Assembly: GCF_009846885.1 (NCBI RefSeq)
Contig: NZ_WUWM01000035.1
Location: 1-62,350 of the forward strand
Origin: Paenibacillus puerhi
Lineage (GTDB): Bacteria > Bacillota > Bacilli > Paenibacillales > NBRC-103111
Length of the DNA: 62,350 nt
Direction: 5' to 3'
Part shown: positions 17,332 through 25,511 of the stretch, piece by piece
Numbering within the stretch: the stretch's first letter is position 1
Layout of the letters: each line of letters opens with the position of its first letter
Notes under the pieces: model-generated
Told to the model about the DNA's origin: nothing
Seen by the model: the letters and a program-made list of their open reading frames with translations, nothing else
The model's database searches: none
Position numbers and translations under genes: made by a program

Positions 17332-18741
17332 TTACTGCCCCTTGCTGATCCAGAACGATACGCTTTCGCCTTTGGCCAGCACCGTGCCGGGAGCAGGACT
17401 TTGACGGAAAACGGTATTGGCTGAGTTCGGATTCTTCTCGAGGAAATATTCATACTTCAAGCCCGAGTCCAATGCCCGCTTCTCCGCCTCCTGCTTATTA
17501 AGTCCGACAAGCTTCGGCGCCGGTACCGTTGCATCGTCGGCAAGAGTAGGTTCAGCCTCTTCGGCAGGCTCAACTGGCGGAGCGGCAGGCTGCTGCTTCT
17601 GCTCGGTTACCTTGCCGCTAACTAGCGGCGCCGTTTGAGCATGCGGGCTTACAGCCTGCACACTCCTGCCCCCCTCCGTTACCTCCGCCGCGGGTTCCTT
17701 GCCTAAGCGGGCACCCAGCTCCAGGAACAGAAAGAAGACCCCTACAGCGCTAACCAGCGCGACTCCCATCAACGCGAACCCAAAAAAGGTCTTGCGCATG
17801 ACCCGGCGTACCACCGGTCGGCGCGGTTCGCTTTCCTCCTCAGCTGCTTCCTGTTCCTCTTCAAATTCTTGGCTTGACCGGTTAGCTGCAAGCTCTGCAC
17901 GCGCTGGGTATGCAGGTCCGCCTGGCTGCGGCTCAAGCCCGACTCTGAGCGACGTCAGCGCCGCGGATACCGCTGGCTGCAAGGTTCCGAAGGCAGCATC
18001 CGCCTCCCGCATCCCCCTTGCCAGCAAAGGATTAGGCCGTTCTTCCGCCAACGACTTGCCGGCCAGAACAGCTAGCTGATCGATGAAGCTGCTCAGCGTC
18101 TCACTGCCCCGGCTGGAGCGGCGGAGCAAGTCGATGAAAGATTCCGTCCATTCGGATTGGCCATGATCCTCCAACGCGGCACGTAGTTTGCGTTCTCGCT
18201 CTTCACCATCAGCGGGAATCGCCTCGCTGCCAGCCGCAAGCTGATAGCAGAGGCCAGCTAAGCCGCGAACACCTTGCGCGTGGTCCTCCGTCTTTTCCCA
18301 ATAATTGATAATCTTCAACCGGCCTTCTTCATCCAGCCATACATTATCCGCTAAGATCGAAAAGCCTGATATGTGCTTGCTCGCCGCATCCACAATGCCA
18401 AGGCCCAGCTCAGAGACGGCGGCAGCCATTTCCGTAAGAGACCACCCCGTCTTCTTCAGCTGGAAGGACAATGGATTGCCTTCATAAGCCTTCAAGACGG
18501 CGTAGATAGACAAGTCCTCGACTCCTACATCCAGCAGATGGAGAAAGCGGTTGTCATTATAATGGGCTACCGTCTGAAGTAATCTCAAATAAGCTTGCTG
18601 CTCGATCCGGCTGGGCTGTTCGGATACAAAAACGGCAATATCCCGTCGAAGGGACAAATCCGTTCCTGCGAACAGCATGCCGTTCCGGGCAGGTAGGATC
18701 GGTTTTCGCAGCACATATCGGGCACGGAGCGTCTTTTCCAT
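17332..18741 (-). CDS. PASTA-domain membrane protein with degenerate kinase domain (pseudokinase)
   Basis: A 469-residue protein. Residues 1-230 follow the layout of a Ser/Thr kinase but key residues are gone: the ATP-binding Lys position reads IAVFVSE, the HRD loop reads KHISGFSILADNVWLD, and DFG is replaced by INY. Next come an acidic linker, one membrane helix (FFGFALMGVALVSAVGVFF), a Pro/Ala-rich linker and one C-terminal PASTA repeat ending QSPAPGTVLAKGESVSFWI. PASTA repeats in PknB/PrkC-type kinases sense muropeptides or lipid II. This protein may be a non-catalytic receptor for wall state, possibly partnering a true kinase elsewhere. Confidence 0.88.
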   Translation of the reverse strand: MEKTLRARYVLRKPILPARNGMLFAGTDLSLRRDIAVFVSEQPSRIEQQAYLRLLQTVAHYNDNRFLHLLDVGVEDLSIYAVLKAYEGNPLSFQLKKTGWSLTEMAAAVSELGLGIVDAASKHISGFSILADNVWLDEEGRLKIINYWEKTEDHAQGVRGLAGLCYQLAAGSEAIPADGEERERKLRAALEDHGQSEWTESFIDLLRRSSRGSETLSSFIDQLAVLAGKSLAEERPNPLLARGMREADAAFGTLQPAVSAALTSLRVGLEPQPGGPAYPARAELAANRSSQEFEEEQEAAEEESEPRRPVVRRVMRKTFFGFALMGVALVSAVGVFFLFLELGARLGKEPAAEVTEGGRSVQAVSPHAQTAPLVSGKVTEQKQQPAAPPVEPAEEAEPTLADDATVPAPKLVGLNKQEAEKRALDSGLKYEYFLEKNPNSANTVFRQSPAPGTVLAKGESVSFWISKGQ

Positions 18742-19108
18742 CTGACCCCCTCCAAACCTTGTACTTTATCTAGGGATTAACCTCTATCCTGTTCGTTCAA
18801 ACGTACGATTTTACACAGAGAAAAGTCCGTTCTCATACTATTCGGTACGCAGAAAGGATTTCGTGCCGTACCCAATAAGTTGACATAATATGAATTATGA
18901 AACCTTGTCTTGCTTTCCCTAATTTCCCTAAACAAGACCTTGCTCCCTCCTTACTATCTTAGCGTAATCCTTCATGAACATCAAACCTGTAGGGCCCTCT
19001 ATACATTAGTTCCGGTTCATCGCCTCGGCACGAAGCAAAAAGGCCATCTGCCGGTAGAGCATGTCCGGCGGATGACCCGTTCGCAGAGCAGCTGCCAACT
19101 TGCTCCAA
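18742..19108. other. 367-base gap without a gene
   Basis: No convincing coding sequence. It holds the PASTA gene leader, a 6-bp inverted repeat GGTACG...CGTACC at 18844-18872, an AT-rich patch TTGACATAATATG near 18882, and a terminator-like hairpin for the SRAP gene at 19036-19074. Confidence 0.5.
19036..19074 (-). terminator. Terminator-like hairpin after the SRAP gene
   Basis: On the minus strand ATCCGCCGG pairs with CCGGCAGAT (one G-T pair) and is followed by GGCCTTTTT. It lies about 35 bases after the SRAP stop. Confidence 0.55.
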
Positions 19109-19810
19109 CTACTTTCTCAGGGAGGACATGAGCAGCGATACGCCACGCGCCGGCTTTGTTTGCTCCCCTTCCTCCATTTCACCGGACCCCAGGTAAGCAT
19201 TCCATTCTTCCTCCAATGCAGCGCGAAGACGCATGCGATCCGGAGGGAAAGGCGTGAGCAGGCTCTGCAAAAAATCCGGTTCGCCGTTACGCCCCTCATC
19301 CAGCCACTCCTGCCAGTCCTTTTCCTTCAAGATCGCCGGCATCCGCTCCGTATAATCATAAAGCAGCCGGTTCGATACGGTAGTCATCATCGTGCAGGTG
19401 CGGAATTCGCCCCCCTGCTTATCCAGCCATATCTCATAAAAGCCAGCCACTGCTAGTGTCGTCCCATCCTCGGCCGCCGCCTCGAAATTTTGCTGACGCT
19501 TCCCGATAGTCGCAGACACATAAAATTTGTCGCAAGGGAATACGCAGCGATGCTTGGCAAACAACTTACGGTACTCCCGCTTCTCCTGAATCTCTGCGCT
19601 GTCCGCCAGGATGGCATCCTTGGCCCAGAATGGAACCAGGCCCCACCGATGGCTCTCGAGCGCCCGTTTACCGCCATCATTAACGATAATGGGCACCTCT
19701 CGGTTGGGCGAATAATCATGCCTTGGGCGGAGCTTCACTCGCGCATCTTGAAGATCGAAACGTTCGAACAGCTCGGGAAGCGGTGTTGTCAAAGAAAATC
19801 GTTTGCACAT
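19109..19810 (-). CDS. SRAP-domain protein (SOS response-associated peptidase/HMCES-like), degenerate active site
   Basis: A 233-residue YedK/HMCES-like protein. Met is followed by Cys2 (MCKRF), the residue that crosslinks abasic DNA. The fold motifs WGLVPFWAKD, AGFYEIW (catalytic-type Glu retained) and RMPAIL are present. However the NARxET motif reads ADSAEI, so the conserved Asn is missing, and the His of IHDRMP is Thr in DYTERMP. It may still form but not reverse a crosslink, or bind DNA differently. ATG 19810 must be the start, because Cys2 has to follow the initiator Met. It diverges from the aldose epimerase gene. Confidence 0.88.
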   Translation of the reverse strand: MCKRFSLTTPLPELFERFDLQDARVKLRPRHDYSPNREVPIIVNDGGKRALESHRWGLVPFWAKDAILADSAEIQEKREYRKLFAKHRCVFPCDKFYVSATIGKRQQNFEAAAEDGTTLAVAGFYEIWLDKQGGEFRTCTMMTTVSNRLLYDYTERMPAILKEKDWQEWLDEGRNGEPDFLQSLLTPFPPDRMRLRAALEEEWNAYLGSGEMEEGEQTKPARGVSLLMSSLRK

Positions 19811-19826
19811 GTCTACTCCACCTTTA

Positions 19827-19863
19827 TTTGGCTCGTTTGTTCCAGTATCTTCCCGGAGCCAAA
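19827..19863. repeat. Inverted repeat in the SRAP/epimerase divergent region
   Basis: TTTGGCTC and GAGCCAAA, 8 bp each and 21 bases apart, between the two start codons and within the SRAP leader. It could be an operator or an mRNA hairpin. Confidence 0.45.
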
Positions 19864-19936
19864 AATTATGCAGGGTTTGACAACGTTTTATGCCGATATG
19901 ATAAGATACGAGGTGGAGATCAAGAAGGGGGTTTGG

Positions 19937-20812
19937 ATGATGAGGGCTTACGAAATCCATGAGTACGAGGATACATACAAGGTCTATGAATTACGAGAGA
20001 CCGCTACCGGTTCCTGGTTCCGCATTGTCCCCGCGCGCGGCGGCATTGTAACCAGCTACGGAACAGCCGGCGAAGAACGACTTTACCTGGAGCGGGAGAC
20101 ACTGCTCGACCCAGAGGCCAACATTCGCGGAGGAATACCCGTGCTGTTTCCCTTCAGCGGCTTTGTAACGGAGGGCAGCTACGAATGGAACGGGCAGCGG
20201 TATTCGATCAAAAATCACGGGGTCGCCCGCAATCATGCATGGACGGTTGAGAGGACCGGTGAAGACCGGGGCGTGTTTATAGTTCTCACGCTTCGCGCCA
20301 ATGAACAAACGCTCGCCTCGTTTCCTTTCGACTTCGAGCTGCGCTTTACGTATCGCCTGCTGGACGGCAAGCTGACCATCGAGCAGGAATATGTCAATTA
20401 CTCGGAAGAACCTATGCCGATGTATCCCGGTTTTCACCCGTATTTCCTGGCGGACCGCAAGGAAGCCCATTATCGTACGGATGCGGACCTGCTCTTCGAC
20501 TTTAACGATCATCAGGTCAAGCCTTATGAAGGCTCTATCAATCTGGACGAGCTGCCTGAGTCTGTCGTCTTCCAGAATGCGAAGGAGCCGGTCATCGGCG
20601 TAACCTTCGATGGCCGCCAGCATGTCGAGATGACGTACAGCGGAACATTCCGGTTCGTCGTCCTCTGGTCGATCAAAGGGAAGCCCTTTATATGCGTCGA
20701 GCCCTGGATGGCGATGCCCGACGAAATCAATCGCAAGCAGGAGCTGACGTTTGTCCCTACGGGTAAGAGCGTACTAGCCGAGCTTGTCATAGAAAGCACT
20801 TCAGCATCCTAA
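19937..20812 (+). CDS. Aldose 1-epimerase family protein
   Basis: A 291-residue galactose-mutarotase-like enzyme that interconverts alpha and beta anomers of sugars. It has the family His motif (SIKNHGVARNHAW), GFHPYFL with the second His, and CVEPWMA with the general-base Glu. There is no signal peptide. The start is ATG 19937 or the next codon at 19940; AAGGGGG lies 5 or 8 bases upstream. The upstream open frame overlaps the SRAP gene and is not coding. A TTGACA element about 60 bases upstream is a likely promoter. Confidence 0.92.
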   Translation: MMRAYEIHEYEDTYKVYELRETATGSWFRIVPARGGIVTSYGTAGEERLYLERETLLDPEANIRGGIPVLFPFSGFVTEGSYEWNGQRYSIKNHGVARNHAWTVERTGEDRGVFIVLTLRANEQTLASFPFDFELRFTYRLLDGKLTIEQEYVNYSEEPMPMYPGFHPYFLADRKEAHYRTDADLLFDFNDHQVKPYEGSINLDELPESVVFQNAKEPVIGVTFDGRQHVEMTYSGTFRFVVLWSIKGKPFICVEPWMAMPDEINRKQELTFVPTGKSVLAELVIESTSAS

Positions 20813-21005
20813 GCTTCGGCAGGTTCATAGGACCGAAGCTCAAATCAAAGGGCAATTTGTCAGATCGGCGGTTTCAACACACGCGATTATGACGGATTGC
20901 CTCTTTTTTCAAGTCCGGCCCTTCCTTCTTTTGTCGAAAATGTCTGAAAAATCGAAAAACAAATCATTTCCTGCGCTTACCCGGGAAATGAACGGCTGCC
21001 AGCTA

Positions 21006-21644
21006 TTATTTCCCGCTCCATTGCCCGGCAATCCCATCCGTTATGAGGCGGTAATACGCCTCCGGATACAGCACAAAATCAACAAGGTCTGCCCTCCGCA
21101 TGTCAGGGATCAGCTTTCCCTCCCCGCTCGGCCTCACCCCGCGGATGTCTACCTGGCTGAGCTTCCGGGCAGCCAGCAGCTCCAGTTGGTCAAGCCCCAA
21201 CGCATACAAGCCGGTTACCTCATCGGCCTGCAGCGTGTATTGTTCGAGCGGCTGATCGTGGCGATGCAGAAAGACGTGGGAAAACTCGCGGTCGATGCAG
21301 TCGGCAGCGATCACTTTTTCACTTGCAAACACCCCGCAAGGAATCAGATCGTGGAAGCTCGCGGCTACTCCCAGCTCCTCTTCCAGCTCACGGACCCCAT
21401 CCTCCACGCTTTCACCGGTTAGCAGATGCCCGGCACAAGAGATATCGAGCAAGTCCGGGAAAATATCCTTCTCCGGGTGACGCAGCTGGAAGAGCACCTG
21501 AACTTCCCCCTCCCACTCCCGCCACAACCAGCAGTGAAACGTCTGATGCCAGTATCCCTTCGCATGAACTTCTGCCCTGGACGCGGTGCCGATCGGCTTC
21601 ATCCGCTCGTCGAAAATATCGAACAGCTCGTCGCTAGTTGCCAA
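21006..21644 (-). CDS. Nudix hydrolase (YfcD/Idi-like)
   Basis: A 212-residue Nudix protein with the box GHLLTGESVEDGVRELEEEL around residues 72-91 (pattern G-x5-E-x7-R-E-x2-E-E). It begins DELFDIFDERMKPIGTASRAEVHAKGYWHQTFHCWLW in the style of isopentenyl-isomerase-like Nudix hydrolases, although typical IPP isomerase function is not implied. It probably hydrolyses a nucleoside-diphosphate-linked metabolite. It is followed at 28 bases by a 2-hydroxyacid dehydrogenase gene on the same strand. Confidence 0.92.
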   Translation of the reverse strand: MATSDELFDIFDERMKPIGTASRAEVHAKGYWHQTFHCWLWREWEGEVQVLFQLRHPEKDIFPDLLDISCAGHLLTGESVEDGVRELEEELGVAASFHDLIPCGVFASEKVIAADCIDREFSHVFLHRHDQPLEQYTLQADEVTGLYALGLDQLELLAARKLSQVDIRGVRPSGEGKLIPDMRRADLVDFVLYPEAYYRLITDGIAGQWSGK

Positions 21645-21672
21645 TAGTCTCTCTCCTTCGGAATAACTTCAC

Positions 21673-22608
21673 CTAATACCCGCGTTCGATCTGTACTCGG
21701 TTAGGTAGCTTCATCTGGTCCCGGCGCAAAGCGTTGCAAGTATCCAGCAGTTGCAGCGCCGCCTCTCTCCCTCCCGTAAGTGCGGCAATATGCGGGGTGA
21801 TCTTGACCTCTTCCCTGCTCCAGAGCGGAGACTCCGCAGGAAGAGGCTCCTCGGATACTACGTCCAGCACAGCCATCCGGATGCGACCCGTATCCAGTGC
21901 AGCGATCAGGTCCTTCTCCACGAGGCTGCCCCCTCTCCCGACATTGATTAGAGCGCATCCGTCCTTTAATCCATGGAACAGCTTGGCATTGAACATAGCC
22001 TCTGTCTTCTCCGTAAGCGGGAGCGTATTAATCAGCCAGTCTGCCTGACCCAGGATGCCGGTCGCCTCCTCCAGAGCGGAATTTCCGTCAAATGCCGGGT
22101 CCCGCTTGCCCTGCAGCGATACTCCCCATACCTTCACGCCAAGCGCTCTCAGCGCGCCTGCAACCGTCTGGCCGATCGAGCCCGTGCCGAAGACGACGGC
22201 CGATTGTCCGGCCAGCGGGACGGCGGCTTGCGGCCCCCACTCGCGGGTGGCCTGCCGGTGCCGGAACGCATCGTGGCGCTGGGCATCGGCCAGCATATAG
22301 CCCAGGCAATATTCGGCGATCTGCCGTCCGAAGTCGCCTGTGGTCCGGGTCAGCACCGTTGCAGGATGCCATGACCTGCGGTGGATGAAAGCATCGACTC
22401 CCGCCCCCAAGGCGTGTACCCACCGGTATTGCTCCGACCGGAAGCCCGGAACAGGCCGGAAGCCTGCATAGGCGTCGGCCCAGGCAAGGTCCTGCTCGCT
22501 CACGTCCTGCTCAGGCATGCAGCGGAGCTCGGCGCCGATCACGGCTCTGAGTCTTTGCTCGAGTTCGGAGTGAAGCCTCCCCGTTACTAAGATGCGTTCG
22601 ATTTTCAT
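21673..22608 (-). CDS. D-isomer 2-hydroxyacid dehydrogenase family protein
   Basis: A 311-residue NAD(P)-dependent dehydrogenase. The Rossmann motif is VVFGTGSIGQTVAGALRALG. The catalytic Arg lies in INVGRGGSLVEKDL, Glu in EEPLPAESPLW, and His in ITPHIAALTGG. It would interconvert 2-keto and D-2-hydroxy acids. The substrate (for example glyoxylate/hydroxypyruvate type) is not resolved. ATG 22608 has GGGGA about eight bases upstream. It probably forms a transcription unit with the Nudix gene downstream and diverges from the DUF2533 gene. Confidence 0.92.
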   Translation of the reverse strand: MKIERILVTGRLHSELEQRLRAVIGAELRCMPEQDVSEQDLAWADAYAGFRPVPGFRSEQYRWVHALGAGVDAFIHRRSWHPATVLTRTTGDFGRQIAEYCLGYMLADAQRHDAFRHRQATREWGPQAAVPLAGQSAVVFGTGSIGQTVAGALRALGVKVWGVSLQGKRDPAFDGNSALEEATGILGQADWLINTLPLTEKTEAMFNAKLFHGLKDGCALINVGRGGSLVEKDLIAALDTGRIRMAVLDVVSEEPLPAESPLWSREEVKITPHIAALTGGREAALQLLDTCNALRRDQMKLPNRVQIERGY

Positions 22609-22693
22609 ATCATAGTTCCCCGTTCTTGTCATTGTCAGCTTTACACCGGATAGTGTATCATGAATTTCATGGAAAAGCTTGAGGAGAAGGAGC

Positions 22694-22954
22694 ATGAACA
22701 TGAACGTACATGAAGCAATAACCGCACATACTTCCAAACAGCACGCTCACCTGCAGCGGTTTCTGGAGCTGGAAGAGGCAAGAGAGCTTGCGATTGACCG
22801 CGCATTGGCCGATGCCCGGGAAGGCCGCCCGGTTCAGGTCGAAGCCATTAATGGCTGGACAGACCTGATTAACGAGCATGCGAATCACGGTATCTCTCCA
22901 ACACGGGTTCATGTGACGGAGCAGATGATTCGCGAATTTGCCCTCCGGCGTTAA
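22694..22954 (+). CDS. DUF2533 family protein (YpbS-like)
   Basis: An 86-residue helical protein without membrane segments. The opening MNVHEAITAHTSKQHAHLQRFLELEEARE and the closing VTEQMIREFALRR match my recollection of the YpbS/DUF2533 family of Bacillales, function unknown. The start is ATG 22694 or ATG 22700; AAGGAG lies seven bases before the second, which favours MNVHEA. A strong terminator follows. Confidence 0.7.
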   Translation: MNMNVHEAITAHTSKQHAHLQRFLELEEARELAIDRALADAREGRPVQVEAINGWTDLINEHANHGISPTRVHVTEQMIREFALRR

Positions 22955-22989
22955 GCTATCCCTAGCGGCCTGCCGTCGGCTCAACGAAG

Positions 22990-23040
22990 CAGCGCCCGTC
23001 CCCGCCATGAACCGGCGAAGGACGGGCGCTGTTTATTTGC
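22990..23040 (+). terminator. Bidirectional terminator between DUF2533 and Nudix genes
   Basis: A 12-bp GC-rich stem, CAGCGCCCGTCC and its complement, followed by TTTATTT on the plus strand. Confidence 0.8.
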
Positions 23041-23051
23041 TTGAAGCAATC

Positions 23052-23816
23052 TTACCCGTAGATCGACAGAGTCGGCTCCTCCTGCGTGAAGCGGTAGAGC
23101 TGAGCAGCACGCTGGGAATAGCGATTGGAGCTTTTAGGATTCCCGTTCTCATCGAGTACCGCCTCCAAAATCCCCTTGCGGCTTTGCGTAGAGGTAACCT
23201 TGCGGATGAAATTCTTCTCCTCGAACTCGGGAACGACGGTCTGTATGATCTGATACAGCTCGCTCAGCGTAAATTCCTCGGGCAGAAATTCCTTGGCGAT
23301 CGTCGTCGTCATCATGCTTCGGCGGATCTGTTCGAGCGCATCCCGGATGATCTGGCGATGATCAAAGGCAAGCGGCAGTGCGAGCGCTTCCCCGATGGAG
23401 AACAGCCGCACATCGGAAGCGTCATCCGCCGCTCGGCGAGCCACCAGCGCTTCTTCCTTCACCAGCGCAAAAAAAGCATGGGAGATCATCCACCCCCGCG
23501 GATCTCGCCCCGGCTCGCTGTACACATTGAAGTACTCCAGATGAACCGAGTCGACCCCGGTCTCTTCCTGAAGCTCACGACGCGCGCACGCATGCATCGA
23601 TTCCGTAGGACTTGAGAAACCTCCAGGGAGCGCCCAATGTCCTTCAAAAGGCCAGTTCTTCCGCTGAATCAGGAGCACCTCCAGCTGCCGCAAGGGCAGC
23701 GACTTCTTGCCGCTCTGCTTCTCCTGAGACGTAATCGTGAAGATCACGATATCCGCCGGAGCTCCGTCAGGCGTCCTGTATCGTTTTGGCGAATAATTCG
23801 TTTCGCTTTCTTGCAT
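23052..23816 (-). CDS. Nudix-domain regulator, NrtR-like (Nudix plus winged helix)
   Basis: A 254-residue protein. The N-terminal Nudix domain has GGFSSPTESMHACARRELQEETG. The C-terminal about 80 residues (FTLSELYQIIQTVVPEF, NFIRKVTSTQSRKGILEAV) form the winged-helix domain of NrtR-type regulators, which respond to ADP-ribose and control NAD metabolism. It may be either a repressor or a catalytic ADP-ribose pyrophosphatase. A palindrome overlapping its own -10 element suggests autoregulation. Confidence 0.88.
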   Translation of the reverse strand: MQESETNYSPKRYRTPDGAPADIVIFTITSQEKQSGKKSLPLRQLEVLLIQRKNWPFEGHWALPGGFSSPTESMHACARRELQEETGVDSVHLEYFNVYSEPGRDPRGWMISHAFFALVKEEALVARRAADDASDVRLFSIGEALALPLAFDHRQIIRDALEQIRRSMMTTTIAKEFLPEEFTLSELYQIIQTVVPEFEEKNFIRKVTSTQSRKGILEAVLDENGNPKSSNRYSQRAAQLYRFTQEEPTLSIYG

Positions 23817-23847
23817 GGTCCAACCCCTCCTGAGCCGCGTTTGATAT

Positions 23848-23879
23848 TGTCATTATGACATATAAAACACGCTTGTCAA
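23848..23879 (-). promoter_or_regulatory. Promoter with overlapping palindromic operator (Nudix regulator)
   Basis: On the minus strand TTGACA, a 16-base spacer and CATAAT. The -10 lies within TGTCATAATGACA, a 13-bp palindrome at 23848-23860. Such overlap usually means repression by blocking RNA polymerase. Confidence 0.6.
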
Positions 23880-23964
23880 GAAAAGCAGGATTAACCCCCT
23901 CTTGATCGCCCGGTATTTTTCCTCGGAGGAGCCGCATGATTTTCCCGTTACAAGCAGCGGCTTT

Positions 23965-24912
23965 TCAAGGCTGGACCTCTACCACGATGCTGTCATACAG
24001 CCGGTTGTCTATCATGGCGAGCAGACGCCACTTGCCTGGCTCCGGAAGCGACATCATGGCCGGCAGATGGCGATCCGCTCCGTTATTGGAGCCGCCCAGC
24101 TCGCTGCCTTGAAAAACATCAATGAGCTGATCGGAGCCCTGCCTGACCGCTCGAATCCGGAACTCTCCCCGAAGCGCCTCGGGGCTCCCCCAGAAATGCC
24201 ACATGTATTTATTTGCCGTTCCGGCTCTAAATCCGGGGTCGATAAAGCCTGCCCGTCCCTCCGTCCCTCTTAGTCGGTAACCACCTGAACTGAACAGCGG
24301 ACTTGCCTCCCAATCCCCGTCGCGCACCGAGACGATGACATCCCCATACTCCTGCCCGTCCAGCATAACTACTAGCCGCCATAGTCCGTCGATAGGCAGA
24401 GCAAACGAACTCGTCCACCGCTCCAGTCTCTCATACCCTGGGCTGGGCGCTGTTATGGGAACACCCGCTACAGCCGTTATCGCTTCTCCCGTACGTTCAT
24501 GGATAGCCTGCACAGACAGCCGCTTTCCTTGAAATTCGGAGAAGGATGCTTCGAAACTGAACAAATACCCAAACGGACGTCCCGCTTTGAGCTCGGGATC
24601 GGGAAAGACTGCGAACAAGGCTTGGCCGTCCTTCTGATAAACAAGTCGTTCTCCTCCGTGGAAGCCCACCCCCGCCGGCAGAGGCTTGTTGTTCGGCTCG
24701 ACCAGCGGTACAGCGACCAATCCGCCGACAACCAGAAGCCCGCTGAGCAGATGGACGGCCACACGGCGGCCGCTTCTCCGTCTGCTGACGGATGCCTGGC
24801 GTCTCCTTGCCTCGGACTCGATTCTTTCTGCCAGTTCCCGGCTAAATTTTTTGGTCAGAAACGGGGAGTCGCCAAGCTGGTCGCTCCATGAAGGTCTGTT
24901 CTCGTTCATCAT
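23965..24912 (-). CDS. Membrane-anchored partner of the ECF sigma factor (putative anti-sigma factor)
   Basis: A 315-residue protein. A basic N-terminal cytoplasmic part (about 60 residues) is followed by one membrane helix (VAVHLLSGLLVVGGLVAVPLV). The outer part of about 230 residues is rich in beta strands, with two related stretches (GLWRLVVMLDGQEYGDVIVSV and GKWRLLAMIDNRLYDSIVVEV) suggesting repeated Ig-like modules. Its start overlaps the sigma factor stop as ATGA, the classic sigma/anti-sigma arrangement. No zinc-binding HxxxCxxC motif is seen. The anti-sigma role is inferred from position and topology. Confidence 0.75.
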   Translation of the reverse strand: MMNENRPSWSDQLGDSPFLTKKFSRELAERIESEARRRQASVSRRRSGRRVAVHLLSGLLVVGGLVAVPLVEPNNKPLPAGVGFHGGERLVYQKDGQALFAVFPDPELKAGRPFGYLFSFEASFSEFQGKRLSVQAIHERTGEAITAVAGVPITAPSPGYERLERWTSSFALPIDGLWRLVVMLDGQEYGDVIVSVRDGDWEASPLFSSGGYRLRGTEGRAGFIDPGFRAGTANKYMWHFWGSPEALRGEFRIRAVRQGSDQLIDVFQGSELGGSNNGADRHLPAMMSLPEPGKWRLLAMIDNRLYDSIVVEVQP

Positions 24913-25460
24913 CGTTCGCCTCCCTCTATGCCGGCTTCGAGCTGTGCCGATATTTTGCGGCGGGCCCGATACAGCCTCGTTCGGACCGTAGCTTCGGGGA
25001 TTTGCAGAAGCTGGGCAATCTCGGCAGAGGTGAACCGGTAATAAGCATCCAGGACCAGCACCTCCCGGAATTTCTGCGGCAATCCCATGACCAGCTGCCA
25101 CAGGCTGCGTGTCTGCAGCCGGTCGAATAGAGCCGCCTCCGCCGACGGCGAGGTTTCTTTGCGGAATACCTCGCCAACCAGCGTCACCTTCCGTAAGAAA
25201 GCGCTTCTCAACACATTCAGGGATTTGTTTCGAGTTATCGACAGCAGCCAGCTTTTTATACTGCTTTCTCCTCGGAAGGTGAGCATCTTTTCGTAAACGC
25301 TCAGAAAAACCTCCTGGGAGATATCGTCTGCGGCATCCGCTCTACGCGTGATAAAGAACGCATAATGCCATACATCTTCTCCATAACGCTCCATTAACTC
25401 ACGTAAAATTGCATCCTTATCGGATGTATGGCTCAGATGCTGCAAATAATGGGGCTCCAA
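24909..25460 (-). CDS. ECF-type RNA polymerase sigma factor
   Basis: A 183-residue extracytoplasmic-function sigma factor. Region 2 reads YAFFITRRADAADDISQEVFLSVYEKMLTF with SIKSWLLSITRNKSLNVLR. Region 4 reads MGLPQKFREVLVLDAYYRFTSAEIAQLLQIPEATVRTRLYRARRK. It would direct RNA polymerase to stress promoters. I prefer the TTG at 25460, five bases after GAGGTGA, to the TTG at 25478, which has no ribosome site. The gene overlaps the membrane partner downstream by four bases. Confidence 0.93.
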   Translation of the reverse strand: MEPHYLQHLSHTSDKDAILRELMERYGEDVWHYAFFITRRADAADDISQEVFLSVYEKMLTFRGESSIKSWLLSITRNKSLNVLRSAFLRKVTLVGEVFRKETSPSAEAALFDRLQTRSLWQLVMGLPQKFREVLVLDAYYRFTSAEIAQLLQIPEATVRTRLYRARRKISAQLEAGIEGGER

Positions 25461-25511
25461 GCTAATCACCTCTACCAAATAGACAAAGCAAAGGGAGGTT
25501 TCGTTCCCGGT

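Noticed and set aside
19490..19936. 149-residue N-terminal extension of the aldose epimerase
   Set aside because: It is antisense to the SRAP gene and lacks family similarity; ATG 19937 has a good ribosome site.
20812..20840. Hairpin AGCTTCGG...CCGAAGCT after the aldose epimerase
   Set aside because: No T-run follows on either strand, so I do not call a terminator.
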